A stretch of DNA of 64,000 nt, taken from assembly GCF_000247695.1 (NCBI RefSeq), contig NW_004624805.1, positions 6,871,437 to 6,935,436 of the forward strand. Direction: 5' to 3'. Of the stretch, positions 35,825 to 46,229 are shown piece by piece (the stretch's first letter is position 1; every line of letters begins with the position of its first letter). The translations under genes and the position numbers were made by a program. Source of the DNA: Heterocephalus glaber (Eukaryota; Chordata; Mammalia; Rodentia; Bathyergidae). The notes under the pieces were generated by a model. The model was given only the letters and a program-made list of their open reading frames with translations, did no database searches and was not told the DNA's origin.

Positions 35825-35910
35825 CCCCCCCCCACCAAACCGGGGATCAAACTCAGGACCTTGAGTTTGCCAGGCAGGTGCTGGCGCCACTGAGCTAAAC
35901 CTCTGGCCCC
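35825..35910 (-). mobile_element. ID-type SINE
   Basis: Reverse ID with a C-rich instead of T-rich tail side (accccccccccacc). Confidence 0.88.
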
Positions 35911-35931
35911 CAGTGCACACAGTTATTTCTA

Positions 35932-36022
35932 CTTTTTTTTTTTTTTTTGGTACCAGGCATTGAACTTGGGTCCTTGCGCTTGCACAGCAGGCAGCCAAAC
36001 CACTGAGCTAAATCCCCGGCCC
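35932..36022 (-). mobile_element. ID-type SINE
   Basis: Reverse ID (ggtaccaggcattgaacttg) with a T17 tail, 22 bp from the previous copy and in the same orientation. Confidence 0.9.
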
Positions 36023-36104
36023 TGTTATTAAGTCCAAAATTGTCATTGACGCCAGGTTCACATCTTGCTCTTCCTAAGGATTACGTGATGAACAATAAAC
36101 TTTT

Positions 36105-36192
36105 GTTTGTTTGTTTTTGGTACCAGGGATCGAACTCCGGTCCTTGTGCTTACGAGGCAGGCGACAGAACCACTGAGCTAAATCCCTGGCCC
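36105..36192 (-). mobile_element. ID-type SINE with target duplication
   Basis: Reverse ID flanked by exact 16-bp repeats tgaacaataaactttt at 36089-36104 and 36193-36208. Confidence 0.93.
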
Positions 36193-36209
36193 TGAACAAT
36201 AAACTTTTA

Positions 36210-36890
36210 CTAGAACATCTATGTGTGTTCATGGTAGAACTCACAGATAGGAAAAAGAGAAAGTCGACATGCACGTGGAGCTTCTGCGGAAGTTGACCAT
36301 GCACTAGACCGTACAGCAAAATGTCAAAATACTGAATTAAAACAGAGTATATTTTCTGGTGTCAATGAAAGTTAGAAGCAGACAGTTAATGAGAAACCTC
36401 AAATACTGGAAGCAAAAAAATAAAGTTCTGGCAATAAAAAAGGGAAAGAATTTCACTCATAATTCAAACACCTGAAATTCACAAATATCACATGTTGTAG
36501 ATATTTTGGGGTAACACAAACCATAGTCGTGTGTATTTGTGTAATCAAACTGAGATTTTTCTCACTTGATTTACCAAAGTGCATTTTCCCAGGCTATTTA
36601 CACCTACGTTGATGTCACCTCCAGTGGTTGGTCACACACTGTCCGTCCTACAATGCGTAGCTATGTGCAGTGTTTATAAAATCTATGGATTCTTAATGCA
36701 TTCCTACTTTAAACAGGGCTGAGAACACAAATATTAGGTATCCCTCATCATGCCCTTAAGATATTTTAGTGTATGGAATTGATGGAGACCTATCCATTTT
36801 TTAAATGTGATACAGAAATTATCATCCAATTGTCTATTTGAAAAGTCATAAGCAATGTGAACTTTAAGCAGCACCATTGGTACCAGGCCT
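36210..36890. other. Low-copy intergenic sequence
   Basis: AT-rich, no recognised gene or repeat. Confidence 0.5.
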
Positions 36891-36905
36891 CTACATGCTC
36901 ACGAA

Positions 36906-36993
36906 TTTTTTTGGGGGGGGGAATCGGGGATCAAACTTGGATCCTCGTGCTTGCTCAGCAGGAGGTGAAACCACTGAGCTAAACCCACAGCCC
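36906..36993 (-). mobile_element. ID-type SINE with target duplication
   Basis: Reverse ID with a G-run next to the T tail. Flanked by tgctcacgaatt at 36896-36907 and 36998-37009. Confidence 0.9.
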
Positions 36994-37136
36994 ACTGTGC
37001 TCACGAATTCTGTAGTTGGGAAACAGCATTTCATTTCTTTTTTCACTTAAATTTTTTAACAGGGACACTGACTAGTTTTTTCCACAGGTCACTTGTAGAT
37101 CTTTGAAAGAGCACCTTACCATTTTAAATCAGAGTT

Positions 37137-37193
37137 TAGGGGTAGGAGCAGCGCTCACTGGTGAAACACTTGCCTAGCTTGTCCCCAGCACCA
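37137..37193 (+). mobile_element. Old ID-like SINE, partial
   Basis: Forward remnant (cactggtgaaacacttgcct, ttgtccccagcaccaata). Confidence 0.5.
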
Positions 37194-37442
37194 ATAAACA
37201 GATACATTGGAGTGCAGGTTTTTCTTTGTCAATTAGAAAAAATTCCCTGTAAAATAATACATTTTTCATCTCATGCATAAGTTGTGAATATCTTTTGATA
37301 TGATGTCTTTGTTTTGGGTTTTTTTTTTACTTTTTTCAGTACTGGGGATCGATATGGTGTCTCTTATTTGGTTAACTCTTTCTGATATAAAAGGAATTTT
37401 AAATTTTATTTTGAAAAAATGACCTCTAAAATGCTTTTTATT

Positions 37443-37515
37443 AGCCTGGAAGTGTAGCTCTCACTGGTGGGGTGTGTGCTTAGCAGTCAGCATCCTTGGC
37501 CTCAAACTCCAGAAA
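37443..37515 (+). mobile_element. Old ID-like SINE, partial
   Basis: Forward remnant (agcctggaagtgtagctctc) followed by an A/C-rich tail. Confidence 0.5.
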
Positions 37516-37618
37516 CAAAACAAACAAACCCCAAACAACAACAACAAAAACTAAAGCAAAGAGATAAAGATAGAGAAGGGGCATTTGTGTTTTCTTAGTC
37601 ACTTTATTAGGTAAAAAT

Positions 37619-37707
37619 GTTTTTTGGTTTTTTGGTACCAGGGATCAAACTCGGGACCTTGCGCTTGTGAGGCAGGCAGCAGAACCACTGAGCTAAACCC
37701 CTGGCCT
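37619..37707 (-). mobile_element. ID-type SINE
   Basis: Reverse ID with imperfect flanking repeats aggtaaaaatgttt/agataaaatgttt. Confidence 0.9.
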
Positions 37708-37880
37708 TAGATAAAATGTTTATGCATACTCCACTAGGAACTTATTTTTGTGATATGAAAATCTCACCTGGTTTCTCCAAACAGCTGAGAGGCATTTGGT
37801 TTGTGAACAATTAGTCCTTTCATCCTCCTATGAACAGTAAAGCTGTAAATTCTTACTAGGCCTGAGTGTTTCTGACAGTG

Positions 37881-37884
<4 letters not shown>

Positions 37885-37931
<47 letters not shown>
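37885..37931. repeat. (GT)n microsatellite
   Basis: About 23 uninterrupted GT dinucleotides. Open frames beginning inside it are artefacts of the repeat. Confidence 0.97.
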
Positions 37932-37932
<1 letters not shown>

Positions 37933-37949
37933 CAAAGAAAGAGGCAAGG

Positions 37950-38640
37950 GAATCTATAGGAAGATGAGAAGGACTAAAGGACCATCGTGGCCCACAGTCT
38001 CAATTCTGAAATCCTGGCTTTCACCTCCGCGGGTCGCCGGGGATGGGACGAGACAGAGAAACTGTGGAGGCCGAGGGAAGCGCTGCCCCGATAACCAAGC
38101 CCTGGAGAAGCCCAGAGGAGTGGGAGAAAGGTGCCCAGAGACAGGAGGGCACGGGAGCCCAGCGGTGGGACCGCACCAGGAGGCGACCCTGCGGCGGGGT
38201 CACTTGGTTTTTACCGCCACCTCGTGACAAGAAGGAGCCCTGCGCTTAGGAGAAATTCACGCGGGAATTCAGCAGTGGGCCTGTCTCCTACTTATTGGAG
38301 AATATTTTATTGTCATTACTTCTTATATTTTGTAGCCAAAGAGCTCTTGACGCCTAAGACTCACTCAGGTGGAACATAGTTTGAGTGAAGTTTAGCTAGC
38401 TTTTTTGTTTGTGCTTCTGTTGTGATTGTAGAACTATGTTATAAGAGAGCCGAACATAGGAAAGATGCAGTCTTGTTTTCTGGCAAAGAAATTTGTTTCC
38501 CAGTAGTGAACCCAAAGTGCCAGGCCTGGGATCCAGAACAATTTGTCTGTAGGTGGTGATGGCATTAGAGGTTCCTCCTGGTAGAATGCACTGTTTCCCT
38601 TTCTCACAATTCTGTCCATCCTTCAGGGCTTCATTGTACA
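37950..38640. other. Intergenic, GC-rich short block then low-copy
   Basis: 38000-38230 is locally GC-rich with several CpGs (gggtcgccgggg, gcggcggggtc). No exon or promoter could be supported. The rest shows no recognised element. Confidence 0.45.
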
Positions 38641-38650
38641 ATGTCAGCTG

Positions 38651-38672
38651 CCTTTTCTTTCTTTCTTTCTTT

Positions 38673-38739
<67 letters not shown>

Positions 38740-38752
38740 TTCTTTCTTTTTT

Positions 38753-38799
<47 letters not shown>

Positions 38800-38903
38800 C
38801 TTTCTTTCTCTTTCTTTCTTTCTTTCCTTCCTTTCTTTCTTTCTCTTCCTCTCTCCCTCTCTCTCCTTCTCTCTCTCTCTCTCTCTTTCTTTCTTTTCTT
38901 TTT
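38651..38903. repeat. (TTTC)n pyrimidine microsatellite grown from a SINE tail
   Basis: About 250 bp of TTTC/CTTT units with CTCTC interruptions, all pyrimidine on the + strand. It ends directly at the 3' edge of a reverse ID SINE, where the A tail should be. Confidence 0.95.
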
Positions 38904-38977
38904 GTACCGGGGATCGAACTCGGGTCCTTGAGCTTGCAAGGCAGGCAGCAGAACCACGGAGCTAAATCCCCGGCCCC
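38904..38977 (-). mobile_element. ID-type SINE (seed of the microsatellite)
   Basis: Reverse ID near consensus (gtaccggggatcgaactcgg, gctaaatccccggcccc); its tail has become the TTTC array. Confidence 0.92.
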
Positions 38978-39039
38978 ATATTGGTACATTTTAGATATAC
39001 ATGATAGCACGCATCACAGGAAATTTGGAGCTGTACATG

Positions 39040-40316
39040 ACACATCCTGCTTCCTTTTTTTCCCATTCCCCTCCCCTCAAACTTTCCACCCCTCCCCATG
39101 TACAAAAGCTTGGTTTCCATTTTTTCCTTCCATTCTTACTTTTTTTCTTGTTCCTTCCTTCCTCCCTCCCCCCTCCCTTGTTCTCCCTCCCATTTGAACA
39201 TTTTCTTCCCATTTCCCAATATCTATTATACATTTTAGTCCTTATTTCCACTTTGTTTCTCACGCCAGAGAAACAATTATTTAAACAAGTGTGTCTGATT
39301 TACTTCACTTAAGAGTATGGTCTCAAAGTGCATCCATTTAGCTATAAATGTCTCAAGCATATCCTTCTTTATGGCAGAGTAGTACTCCATCGTATAAAAG
39401 AACATCTTTATCCAGTCTCCAGTTGATGGGCACTTGGGGTGTTTCCAAGATTTAGCTATTACACACTGTGCTGCTATAAACATGAGTGCTCACATGTCAC
39501 TGTAGTGTGATGCTTTTTAATCCTTCAAGGAAGATACCAAGAAGGGAAACAGCTGGGCCAAACAGAACCTCTACTTTTAGTGTTTTGAGGTCTCTCTACA
39601 CTGATTTCCACAGTGGTTGCACCAGTCTGCACTCCCACCAACAGTGGAGAAGGGTTCCTTTTTCCCCACAGCCCCTCCAGCATTTGTTATTCGTTGATTT
39701 CTTGATAATAGCTATTCTTTCTGAAGTGAGATGGAATCTCAGCATTGTTTTAATTTGCATCTCTCCAATGGCCAGTGATGTTGAAAATTTTTTCATATGT
39801 TTATTTGCAGCTTCTACTTCTTCATCTGAGAAGTACTTTTTCATTTCAGGTGCCCATTTTTGCACTGGGTCTTTAAATTTGGGGAGGGGGGGTGTCTTTT
39901 TTTTTAGTTCTTTAGATATTCTAGATATTAGTCCCTTGTCAGAGGAACAGCTGGAAAAAAATTTTCCCACACTGTGTGTTGTCTCTTAGCTCTGTTGGTG
40001 GTTTCTCTTGCTGTGCAGAAGCTTTTTAATAAGATGAGGTCTCAGTTGTTGATTCTTTGTGATATTCCCTGTGTGATCAGGGTTTTATTCATAAAGTCTT
40101 TGCTTACCCCAATGTCTTTGAGAGTTCTACCTATTCTATCTTTCAGAAGATTTAGTGTTTTCATTTTAATATTTAGATCTTTGATCCATTTTGATTTGAG
40201 TTTAGTGCATAGTGAAAGATATAGGTCTAGTTTTCATCTTTGGCATGTGGAAAGCCAGTTTTTCCAGCACCATTTATTAAAAAGGCTGTCTTTCTTCCAG
40301 TGATGGTGTTTGGCTC
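39040..40316 (-). mobile_element. 5'-truncated L1 (ORF2 C-terminal part and 3' UTR)
   Basis: On the - strand the broken frame around 39596-39970 includes [20 protein letters not shown] and then [16 protein letters not shown], the conserved L1 ORF2 C-terminal region. A second frame at 39277-39483 continues with DWIKMFFYTMEYYSAIKKDM. A polypyrimidine block at 39055-39190 (polypurine on -) fits an L1 3' UTR. Endonuclease and reverse transcriptase parts are missing and the frame is shifted, so it is dead. Less decayed than the other L1 pieces here. Confidence 0.9.
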
Positions 40317-40465
40317 TTGAAAATTCTTATCCCTACCTCAAAGCTACTTGTTCTGCTGCTTCCTCTGATCAAAATACTTTATTTTTCAACTTGTACTTTT
40401 AAATTCTAACCACTTTCCAATATCCAAATACCCTGATGGTAGAACATGCATATTTGTTTTGTTTT

Positions 40466-40614
40466 GTTTTGTTTTCTGAGGCAGGGTCTCCCTTTGTAGT
40501 TCAGGCTGGCCCTGAACTCACTAAGTAGCCCAGGATGGCCTTGAATTCATGGTGATCCTTCTGCCTCAGCCTCCTGAGTGCTTGGATCACAGCTGTGTGC
40601 CACCCCTCCCAGCT
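40466..40614 (-). mobile_element. B1 SINE
   Basis: Reverse B1 with both duplicated blocks (gttcaggctggccctgaact then agcccaggatggccttgaat). Confidence 0.9.
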
Positions 40615-41389
40615 GAATGGTGTATTTTAAAAGTTTGTTATTTTATCTTAAATTATTATACTATGCCTTAATTTATGATAATTTGTTAATGTCATAGTTC
40701 CCTTAAATTTTCTTAAACAATTGACTATAATTTTTGTGTACTCCTTAATGTCTTTCCCAGAACTGGTACTCAATAAATGTTTGTTAATACTGCTGAGTAA
40801 GCAAAGCATCGCCATGTCCACTTTAATATTAACAGTGACTGCTCTGTTAGCATGGCAGGGTCTCTGAGGTTCATCAAGCACTTTCTCCACATGATTAGCT
40901 CAAGGACCATAGGTGATGACCCAGGTGGAGGTGAAGTCATTGAAGGATCTTGTCTCGATTCCTGCTCACTGAAAACATGTGAACCCAGACCAAGGAATCT
41001 CAGTGCTGCAACTACAGGATGGCACTTCACAGTCATGCCAAGGACCGAGGAGACATGTCTAACGTCTCCTTGGAAAATCAAGAGTCTGCTAGTGAAGCAA
41101 GAAGGGCAGCTTTGTAGTCCATCAAGGCCCCAGCCTTATTCCCGCTTCCTGAGGGACCATTCTGGTCCTTCCTCAAGGGACATAGTGACAAGCTATAAAA
41201 ATCCTACATGAGAAATGATCCTTAATCTCCTGAAAAGGCACAAAGAGCCAACCAGACCCTAAAGCCAGTTTTGGCAAAACTTTGCTAAGAGACATCTGAA
41301 TCCTGGCTTCAATTGCTGCCAATAGCATTCATGAGTGTTTGTAACATGCCCCAGACTGGAGTAAATGTGACCTATCTGAGATGCTATAT

Positions 41390-41800
41390 GGGATGATAAC
41401 AGACCCAGAGACCACAAGGCTCTTACAATATCTCATTAATCTGGGCCAAGTACAACAGGTTATCCAAATGTGTGGATTTGGATAGCCTGCTCCTGGTCCA
41501 GGAGGACCATTCCTGTCTGTCTGGGAGACCAAGTGTTCATAAAAACTTGGAGAGATGGAACAATTAAAGCCAAAATGGAAGGGCCCCTTCTCAGTGATCC
41601 TTGCCACACCCACTGCAGTCAAGGTGGCAGGGACAGATAATTGGATTCATCTTTCCAGAATAAAGCCAGTCCCACCTAAACTGTCTGAAGAACGAAACCA
41701 CCCAAAAGAAGAAAGCTACTCCTATGAGCCTCTGGAAGACTTGAGATTTCTCTTCCAAAAGCAAGACTCCAGTGCTGCTACAAGAAGTGCGGAAATCTGA
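41390..41800 (+). pseudogene. Endogenous class I retrovirus relic, pol integrase C-terminus
   Basis: A frame from 41555 reads KPKWKGPFSV, then LATPTAVKV and WIHLSRIKPV. These are the hallmark residues of the C-terminal (SH3-like) domain of gammaretrovirus-type integrase. The upstream part is in another frame and has in-frame stops; a frameshift lies near 41,570. Weak traces of the preceding integrase helix are visible from about 41390. Catalytic core, reverse transcriptase and gag were not recognised. An old inactive fragment. Confidence 0.8.
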
Positions 41801-42460
41801 CCTGCTCCTCATATTTAGACTAATAGTAAAGTCCCTTTCTCCCATCAAACAGGCAGCTCAATGGTCACTAACTCTTTTCTCATTTTCTGGCAGGTTTTTC
41901 TTTCTTCAACCCTGCCAGTGAGCCACAGCACCCCAAGGTAGTTGAGGAGGACATAATCCCCAAAAGGTAGGGCCTATAGCCCCTTCCAGCTTGAAGAAGT
42001 GATAGAACACAGAGACCTCTGCTCTCTCAGTACCCCATAAAAAATTATGGGGATTTGTGTCTTTCAGGGGGAAATGAGACAGGAGTTAGGGCAGGGGAAA
42101 GCTGGCTGGGGAAGTAGGATCCCTGACACATGCTCTCAAAGCCCTTCACACAGACTTCTTGTGAGAACTCAAGCAGGTTTTCAATAGGATGTCATAGACC
42201 TGACCTCAGCCTGAGGCTGGGATCCCAGCACCACCTCTCAGGAACCAGATGTAGATGTTCTCACCCACTTCCTCCAGGGAGGACTTTTATCTTGCTTTTT
42301 CCTCTTTTACTTGACCCAAGCTCACTCTGCAGAGCCAGTTTCTCCCTCATGGTTCACTTTTACTTTTTTTTTTTTGTAACTTTTACTTTTTCAAATGAAC
42401 TTTGTCACTATGGGGGAATAAAAGAATTAACGTCTTTATGGAAAAAAATCAGAAAACTCA
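41801..42460 (+). other. Sequence downstream of the retroviral relic
   Basis: Where env and a 3' LTR would be expected. No clear env domain or LTR ends could be fixed. A polypyrimidine stretch and a T run occur near 42290-42375. The whole relic probably spans more than the recognised integrase tail, perhaps 40850-42460. Confidence 0.35.
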
Positions 42461-42534
42461 ATTGAAGCTCAAAAATGGAGGAAAATAACTAAAATACATT
42501 AAATGAAAGGGAACTTGCAAGGATTGATGATGAA

Positions 42535-42678
42535 ATGAGCTACATCCCAGCCCTTTCAAATTTTGAGACAGAATCTTGCTAAATCACCACTGCCCTTGCA
42601 GGGCTAGAATTTGCAATCCTCCTTCCTGCCTCAGCCTCCTAGAGTGCTGGGATTAGAGGTGCACTTCCACATCCACCC
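42535..42678 (-). mobile_element. B1+ID dimeric SINE
   Basis: Reverse dimer with only the head of the ID part (gagctacatcccagcccttt) followed by a B1 (tttgagacagaatcttgcta, gcctcctagagtgctgggat). Confidence 0.8.
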
Positions 42679-42689
42679 CATTCTTGTTT

Positions 42690-43915
42690 TAGGTTGTCCT
42701 GGTGACATCAATAAGTTGGGAATGGTACCAATTGTGCCTGGGTGGGAGAACAACTGACTTAGAGCCAGAAACAAATGTGTTAACTGAGGTTAAAAAACAA
42801 AAGGCTTTCCACTCCCACAGCCACAGGCTGATACCTTCTGCAGTTTTCCATCATGATTATTAATTTGAGTTGTCTAAACCAAATTAAACTTCCCTCCCCA
42901 TCCCTGCTTGCTGTGTGAACAATCCCCTTGTTGCTTGGCTGAGGGAACAGATTTAACAGTCAATAGTGGACTGCTTAACAAGTCAAAAAAAATGTATAAA
43001 AAAGGAAAAGATTCCCAATACAGAATATGATATCTATGACCCTGAAAAAACAGCATTTGAGGGGCCAAGGAATACTAGGTAAAGACACCTGCAGCTTGTC
43101 CCAAACCACTGTGTTAAGACTCTGGTGGCCGGAAACGCACTCAGATCCCTTCCTAGTGCCCTCAGTGTACTGTTTTGTTTAAAGAGAAGCTGACAAGGCC
43201 AAATTCAGTTCAAAGGAAACATTATGATCATTCATGCAACAACATTCGTTTTCCCAATCTGGACAAGACTTAAGAGGCTGCCACGCAGGAAGGGAGGCGC
43301 CTTAAGTATCCTGTTCAAACCAACACACAAATAACAGTGTGCTTTGTGAACAACTGCTAAAAAATAGAAGTGTTAGGTTTCCCCTTAGAAATGAATTATG
43401 AATTATGTTTAAAGGCACTCGAGAAATGTCCCGAGTGCAGAGAAAATGGTCGGAGAGAAACTCCGACTGCCTGGGCCTGGGAAAAGGCCTCCCTAAGACC
43501 CACAGCTCAGACCCGAGACACAGAGAGCAGCAAGTTGTCGACCAGACAGAAGAAGGTGCAGCATCCATGCTTTCCCCGGGGTGCAGTCCCAGGACCGGAG
43601 CAGCCTGTGTCACCCATCCTGCTTTAGATACGCTGTGTTGGATGTGAAACCTCCCTTGCCTGTGTCTCCTGATGAGAACCAAAGAGGAGACGTGACTTTC
43701 TCTGCATGCTTGCAGTATCTTGTACCTTCCCAGGGCACCGCCATTCTGAGGAGGCTACAGGACAGGAGTTCCACGTGTTGTCACTGCATTAGCCATTTGG
43801 TGGCTTAGTGTAGATTAGAGTTGTCCACCACCCATTCTGGCAGCCTGGAACAGGTGGAAGTCGCCATCTTAAGTGAATTTTGCAGACATGTAGGCCTATC
43901 TGTGTTAAGTTTTCA
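42690..43915. other. Low-copy intergenic sequence
   Basis: No gene recognised. 43300-43700 has overlapping open frames on both strands but no known domain. Possible further retroviral remnant, not supportable. Confidence 0.4.
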
Positions 43916-43919
43916 CTTT

Positions 43920-44231
43920 TATTTTTTTGGTACTGAGTATTAAATTGTTTTGTTTTGCTTTTTCTTTTCTTTTGGGAGGGGGGAGGGGATCAAATTCAGG
44001 ACCTTGGGCTTGCCAGGAAGGCATGGCGCCACTGAGCTACCTCCCTGCCCTGTTGTTACTGAGTATTGAGATGAGAGCTTGTGCGCTGAGCTACATCTCA
44101 ACCTTTTTTAATTTTTGAGACAGAGTCGCTAAATTGACCATACTGAGCTTGAACTTGCAATCTTCTTGCTTCAGCTTCAGCCTCAGCCTCCCTGAGTGCT
44201 GGGGATTATGTGTGTGTTACCATTCCCAGAC
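43920..44231 (-). mobile_element. B1+ID dimeric SINE split by a younger ID
   Basis: Reverse old dimer: ID head (gcgctgagctacatctcaac) then B1 (tttttgagacagagtcgcta, tccctgagtgctgggga). A younger ID is inserted in its ID part. Confidence 0.8.
43942..44056 (-). mobile_element. ID-type SINE nested in an older SINE
   Basis: Reverse ID flanked by exact 11-bp repeats tactgagtatt at 43931-43941 and 44057-44067, which belong to the older host SINE. This gives a relative age order. Confidence 0.9.
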
Positions 44232-44298
44232 AGGGAATCTCCTCTAGATTGCTACTATTTGACTAAAATTTTACTGGAAATGGTAGTGTAAAGTGAAG

Positions 44299-44489
44299 GC
44301 CAAGATGGGAGTGGTGGTGCATACCAGTAATCCCAGTACTCTGGGAGGTTGAGGCAGGAGGATTGCAAGTTTAAGCCCAGCCTGGACAACTTAGCAACTT
44401 AGTGAGGTGACCCTGTCTCAAAATTTAAAAAATTTAAAAGGGCTGGGGATGTAGCTCATTGAGGTTTTAGGTTCAATTTCTGTATTACT
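44299..44489 (+). mobile_element. B1+ID dimeric SINE
   Basis: Forward B1 (gggagtggtggtgcatacca, gaggcaggaggattgcaag) joined through an A/T-rich linker to an ID head (gggctggggatgtagctcat) with a truncated tail. Confidence 0.85.
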
Positions 44490-44830
44490 TAGCTTTCTTG
44501 TCATCAGAACACAACATCCTATAGACATGATTTAAAGGAGAGGTTTAATTTGGCTCATGGTTTCAGTCCATAATCACTGGCTCCAGGCAGACATATTATG
44601 GCGGAAAGGAGGGGCATGGTAGAAGGGAAGGGCATGGCAGAGCAAAGATGGGCTCACAGCTGCCGGGAAGCCAGGGGAACAGTGCCAGAGAGAAAGGGGC
44701 AAGGGACCAGACCTAGATGCCAAGGCCACGCCTCCACAACCCACCCAGAAGTGAGCTTCACTACTTACTGAGAGAGGACAGCAGGAGTCCCACTTCCCTA
44801 GGCATTCTTTCAAAGGAATCTCATTATCTA
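44490..44830 (+). mobile_element. MaLR-like LTR relic
   Basis: Text typical of ERVL-MaLR LTRs: ggtttaatttggctcatggt, ttcagtccataatcac, attatggcggaaagg, ggcatggcagagcaaag, ccaaggccacgcc. No internal region was recognised. Confidence 0.55.
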
Positions 44831-44935
44831 TTCTAAAATTAATCTTGAAGTTATTTTAGCTACACCAGCCAGTGGAAATATGAAGCAGAAGGACACAGTG
44901 AGAGACTAGATTTCTATCTTGAAAATTCTTATTAT

Positions 44936-45065
44936 TATTGAAATAATAGTAGCTAAGATTTACTGAGGCACCACATTCCAGGTGCTATGCTAGTACTTCC
45001 ACGTGTATTATCTCACTTAACCAGACTGGTAGTCTCTAGAAACACTTTAAAATTACTAGTTATAT
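44936..45065 (+). mobile_element. MIR fragment
   Basis: tagctaagatttactgaggc, ccaggtgctatgctagtact and tgtattatctcacttaac match the conserved MIR 3' half. Confidence 0.75.
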
Positions 45066-45069
45066 CAGT

Positions 45070-45445
45070 AAGTTAAACCTGCAATTTGCTTTGTTTTCTT
45101 AAGGTGATTTTTATTATACATTAGGTGCATTTATTATTTTAGTTTTACAATTTAATCCACCCAAGTCTTCATGGCAAGTATTCTGGTGGGGAAATTTCAT
45201 ATCTCTCCATTTCTTGTTGATTCAACATTTGAGTATTTTGTTTGTTTACTAGGACAGGTAGCTTGTATTTTAGAACTACAGGATAATTTCTTGCAGATTT
45301 TTTGTTTTAAAAAAGCTTTCTTTTTTCAGAATAAGGAATAATCCATTTGTTAGATAATACCTGCTATCAGATGTCAATAGCCAAATACAATCCAATTTAA
45401 TTCCAGATTTTTAGGCTATTTTTGTCCTTTCTATAAATGACTTGT
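45070..45445. other. Low-copy AT-rich sequence
   Basis: Nothing recognised. Confidence 0.5.
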
Positions 45446-45465
45446 ATCTTTTTTGTGAAATCTTT

Positions 45466-45558
45466 TTCTTTTTTTTTTTTTTTTGGTACCAGGGATCAAA
45501 CTCAGGTCCTTGAGCTTCCTCAGCAGGCGGTGAAACCACTGAGCTAAATCCCTGGCCC
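45466..45558 (-). mobile_element. ID-type SINE with target duplication
   Basis: Reverse ID flanked by exact 17-bp repeats cttttttgtgaaatctt at 45448-45464 and 45559-45575, the longest perfect target duplication found here. Confidence 0.93.
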
Positions 45559-45748
45559 CTTTTTTGTGAAATCTTAATTTTAACTGTCCAGTTATATATT
45601 CTTGAAATAGTCGCCTCAAATTTCTTAGGATATCTTTAAAGGAGAATAATGTGAAAGGCAAAATATAAGCACATAAAAAAGTACAAATATTAATTATAAT
45701 CAAGTAACTGAACCCTTAGACTACAACAGGGTAGTATGCATTTAACAC

Positions 45749-45829
45749 TTTTTTTGGTACCGGGGATCAAACTCAGGACCTTGCATTTTTGAGGCAGGCG
45801 GTGGAACCACTGAGCTAAATCCCCAGCCC
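45749..45829 (-). mobile_element. ID-type SINE
   Basis: Reverse ID (ggtaccggggatcaaactca) near consensus, with its head abutting the T run of the next B1. Confidence 0.9.
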
Positions 45830-45831
45830 AC

Positions 45832-45984
45832 TTTTTTTTTTTTTTTTTTTTTTTAGAAAGGGTCTTGGTATGTATTTCAGGCAGCCCTTGAACTCACTAT
45901 GTAGCCCAGGCTGGCCTCCAACTCATGGTGATCCTCCTGCCTCAGCCTCCCAAGTGCTGTGATTACAGGCATGCACCTCCACGG
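45832..45984 (-). mobile_element. B1 SINE
   Basis: Reverse B1 with a T23 tail and both duplication blocks (ttcaggcagcccttgaactc then gcccaggctggcctccaact). Confidence 0.9.
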
Positions 45985-46085
45985 GGGATCAGCTTGTCAC
46001 CAACCTCACATGAGCCTCCGCCCCATGTCCAGTGAGGCAGACATGAGTAGCCAAGGTTGTACTTTCTTGTCAAATTTTGTCAGAT

Positions 46086-46228
46086 AGCTGGGCATGAGCT
46101 TGCACACCTGTAGTCTCAGAGCTTGGGTGGCTGAGGCAGGAGGATCTCTGTGACTTTGAAGCCAGCCTGGGCTACATAATGAGTTCAAGCCCAGCCTGAC
46201 TATATAGTGAGAGCCTGTCTCAAAAAAC
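46086..46228 (+). mobile_element. B1 SINE
   Basis: Forward B1 with duplication (agccagcctgggctacataa then aagcccagcctgactatata) and a short A tail. Confidence 0.9.
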
Positions 46229-46229
46229 C

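Noticed and set aside
38396..39197. Frames of about 200 residues on both strands (rich in K/E/R or F/S/L)
   Set aside because: They are translations of the TTTC microsatellite and its neighbouring SINE.
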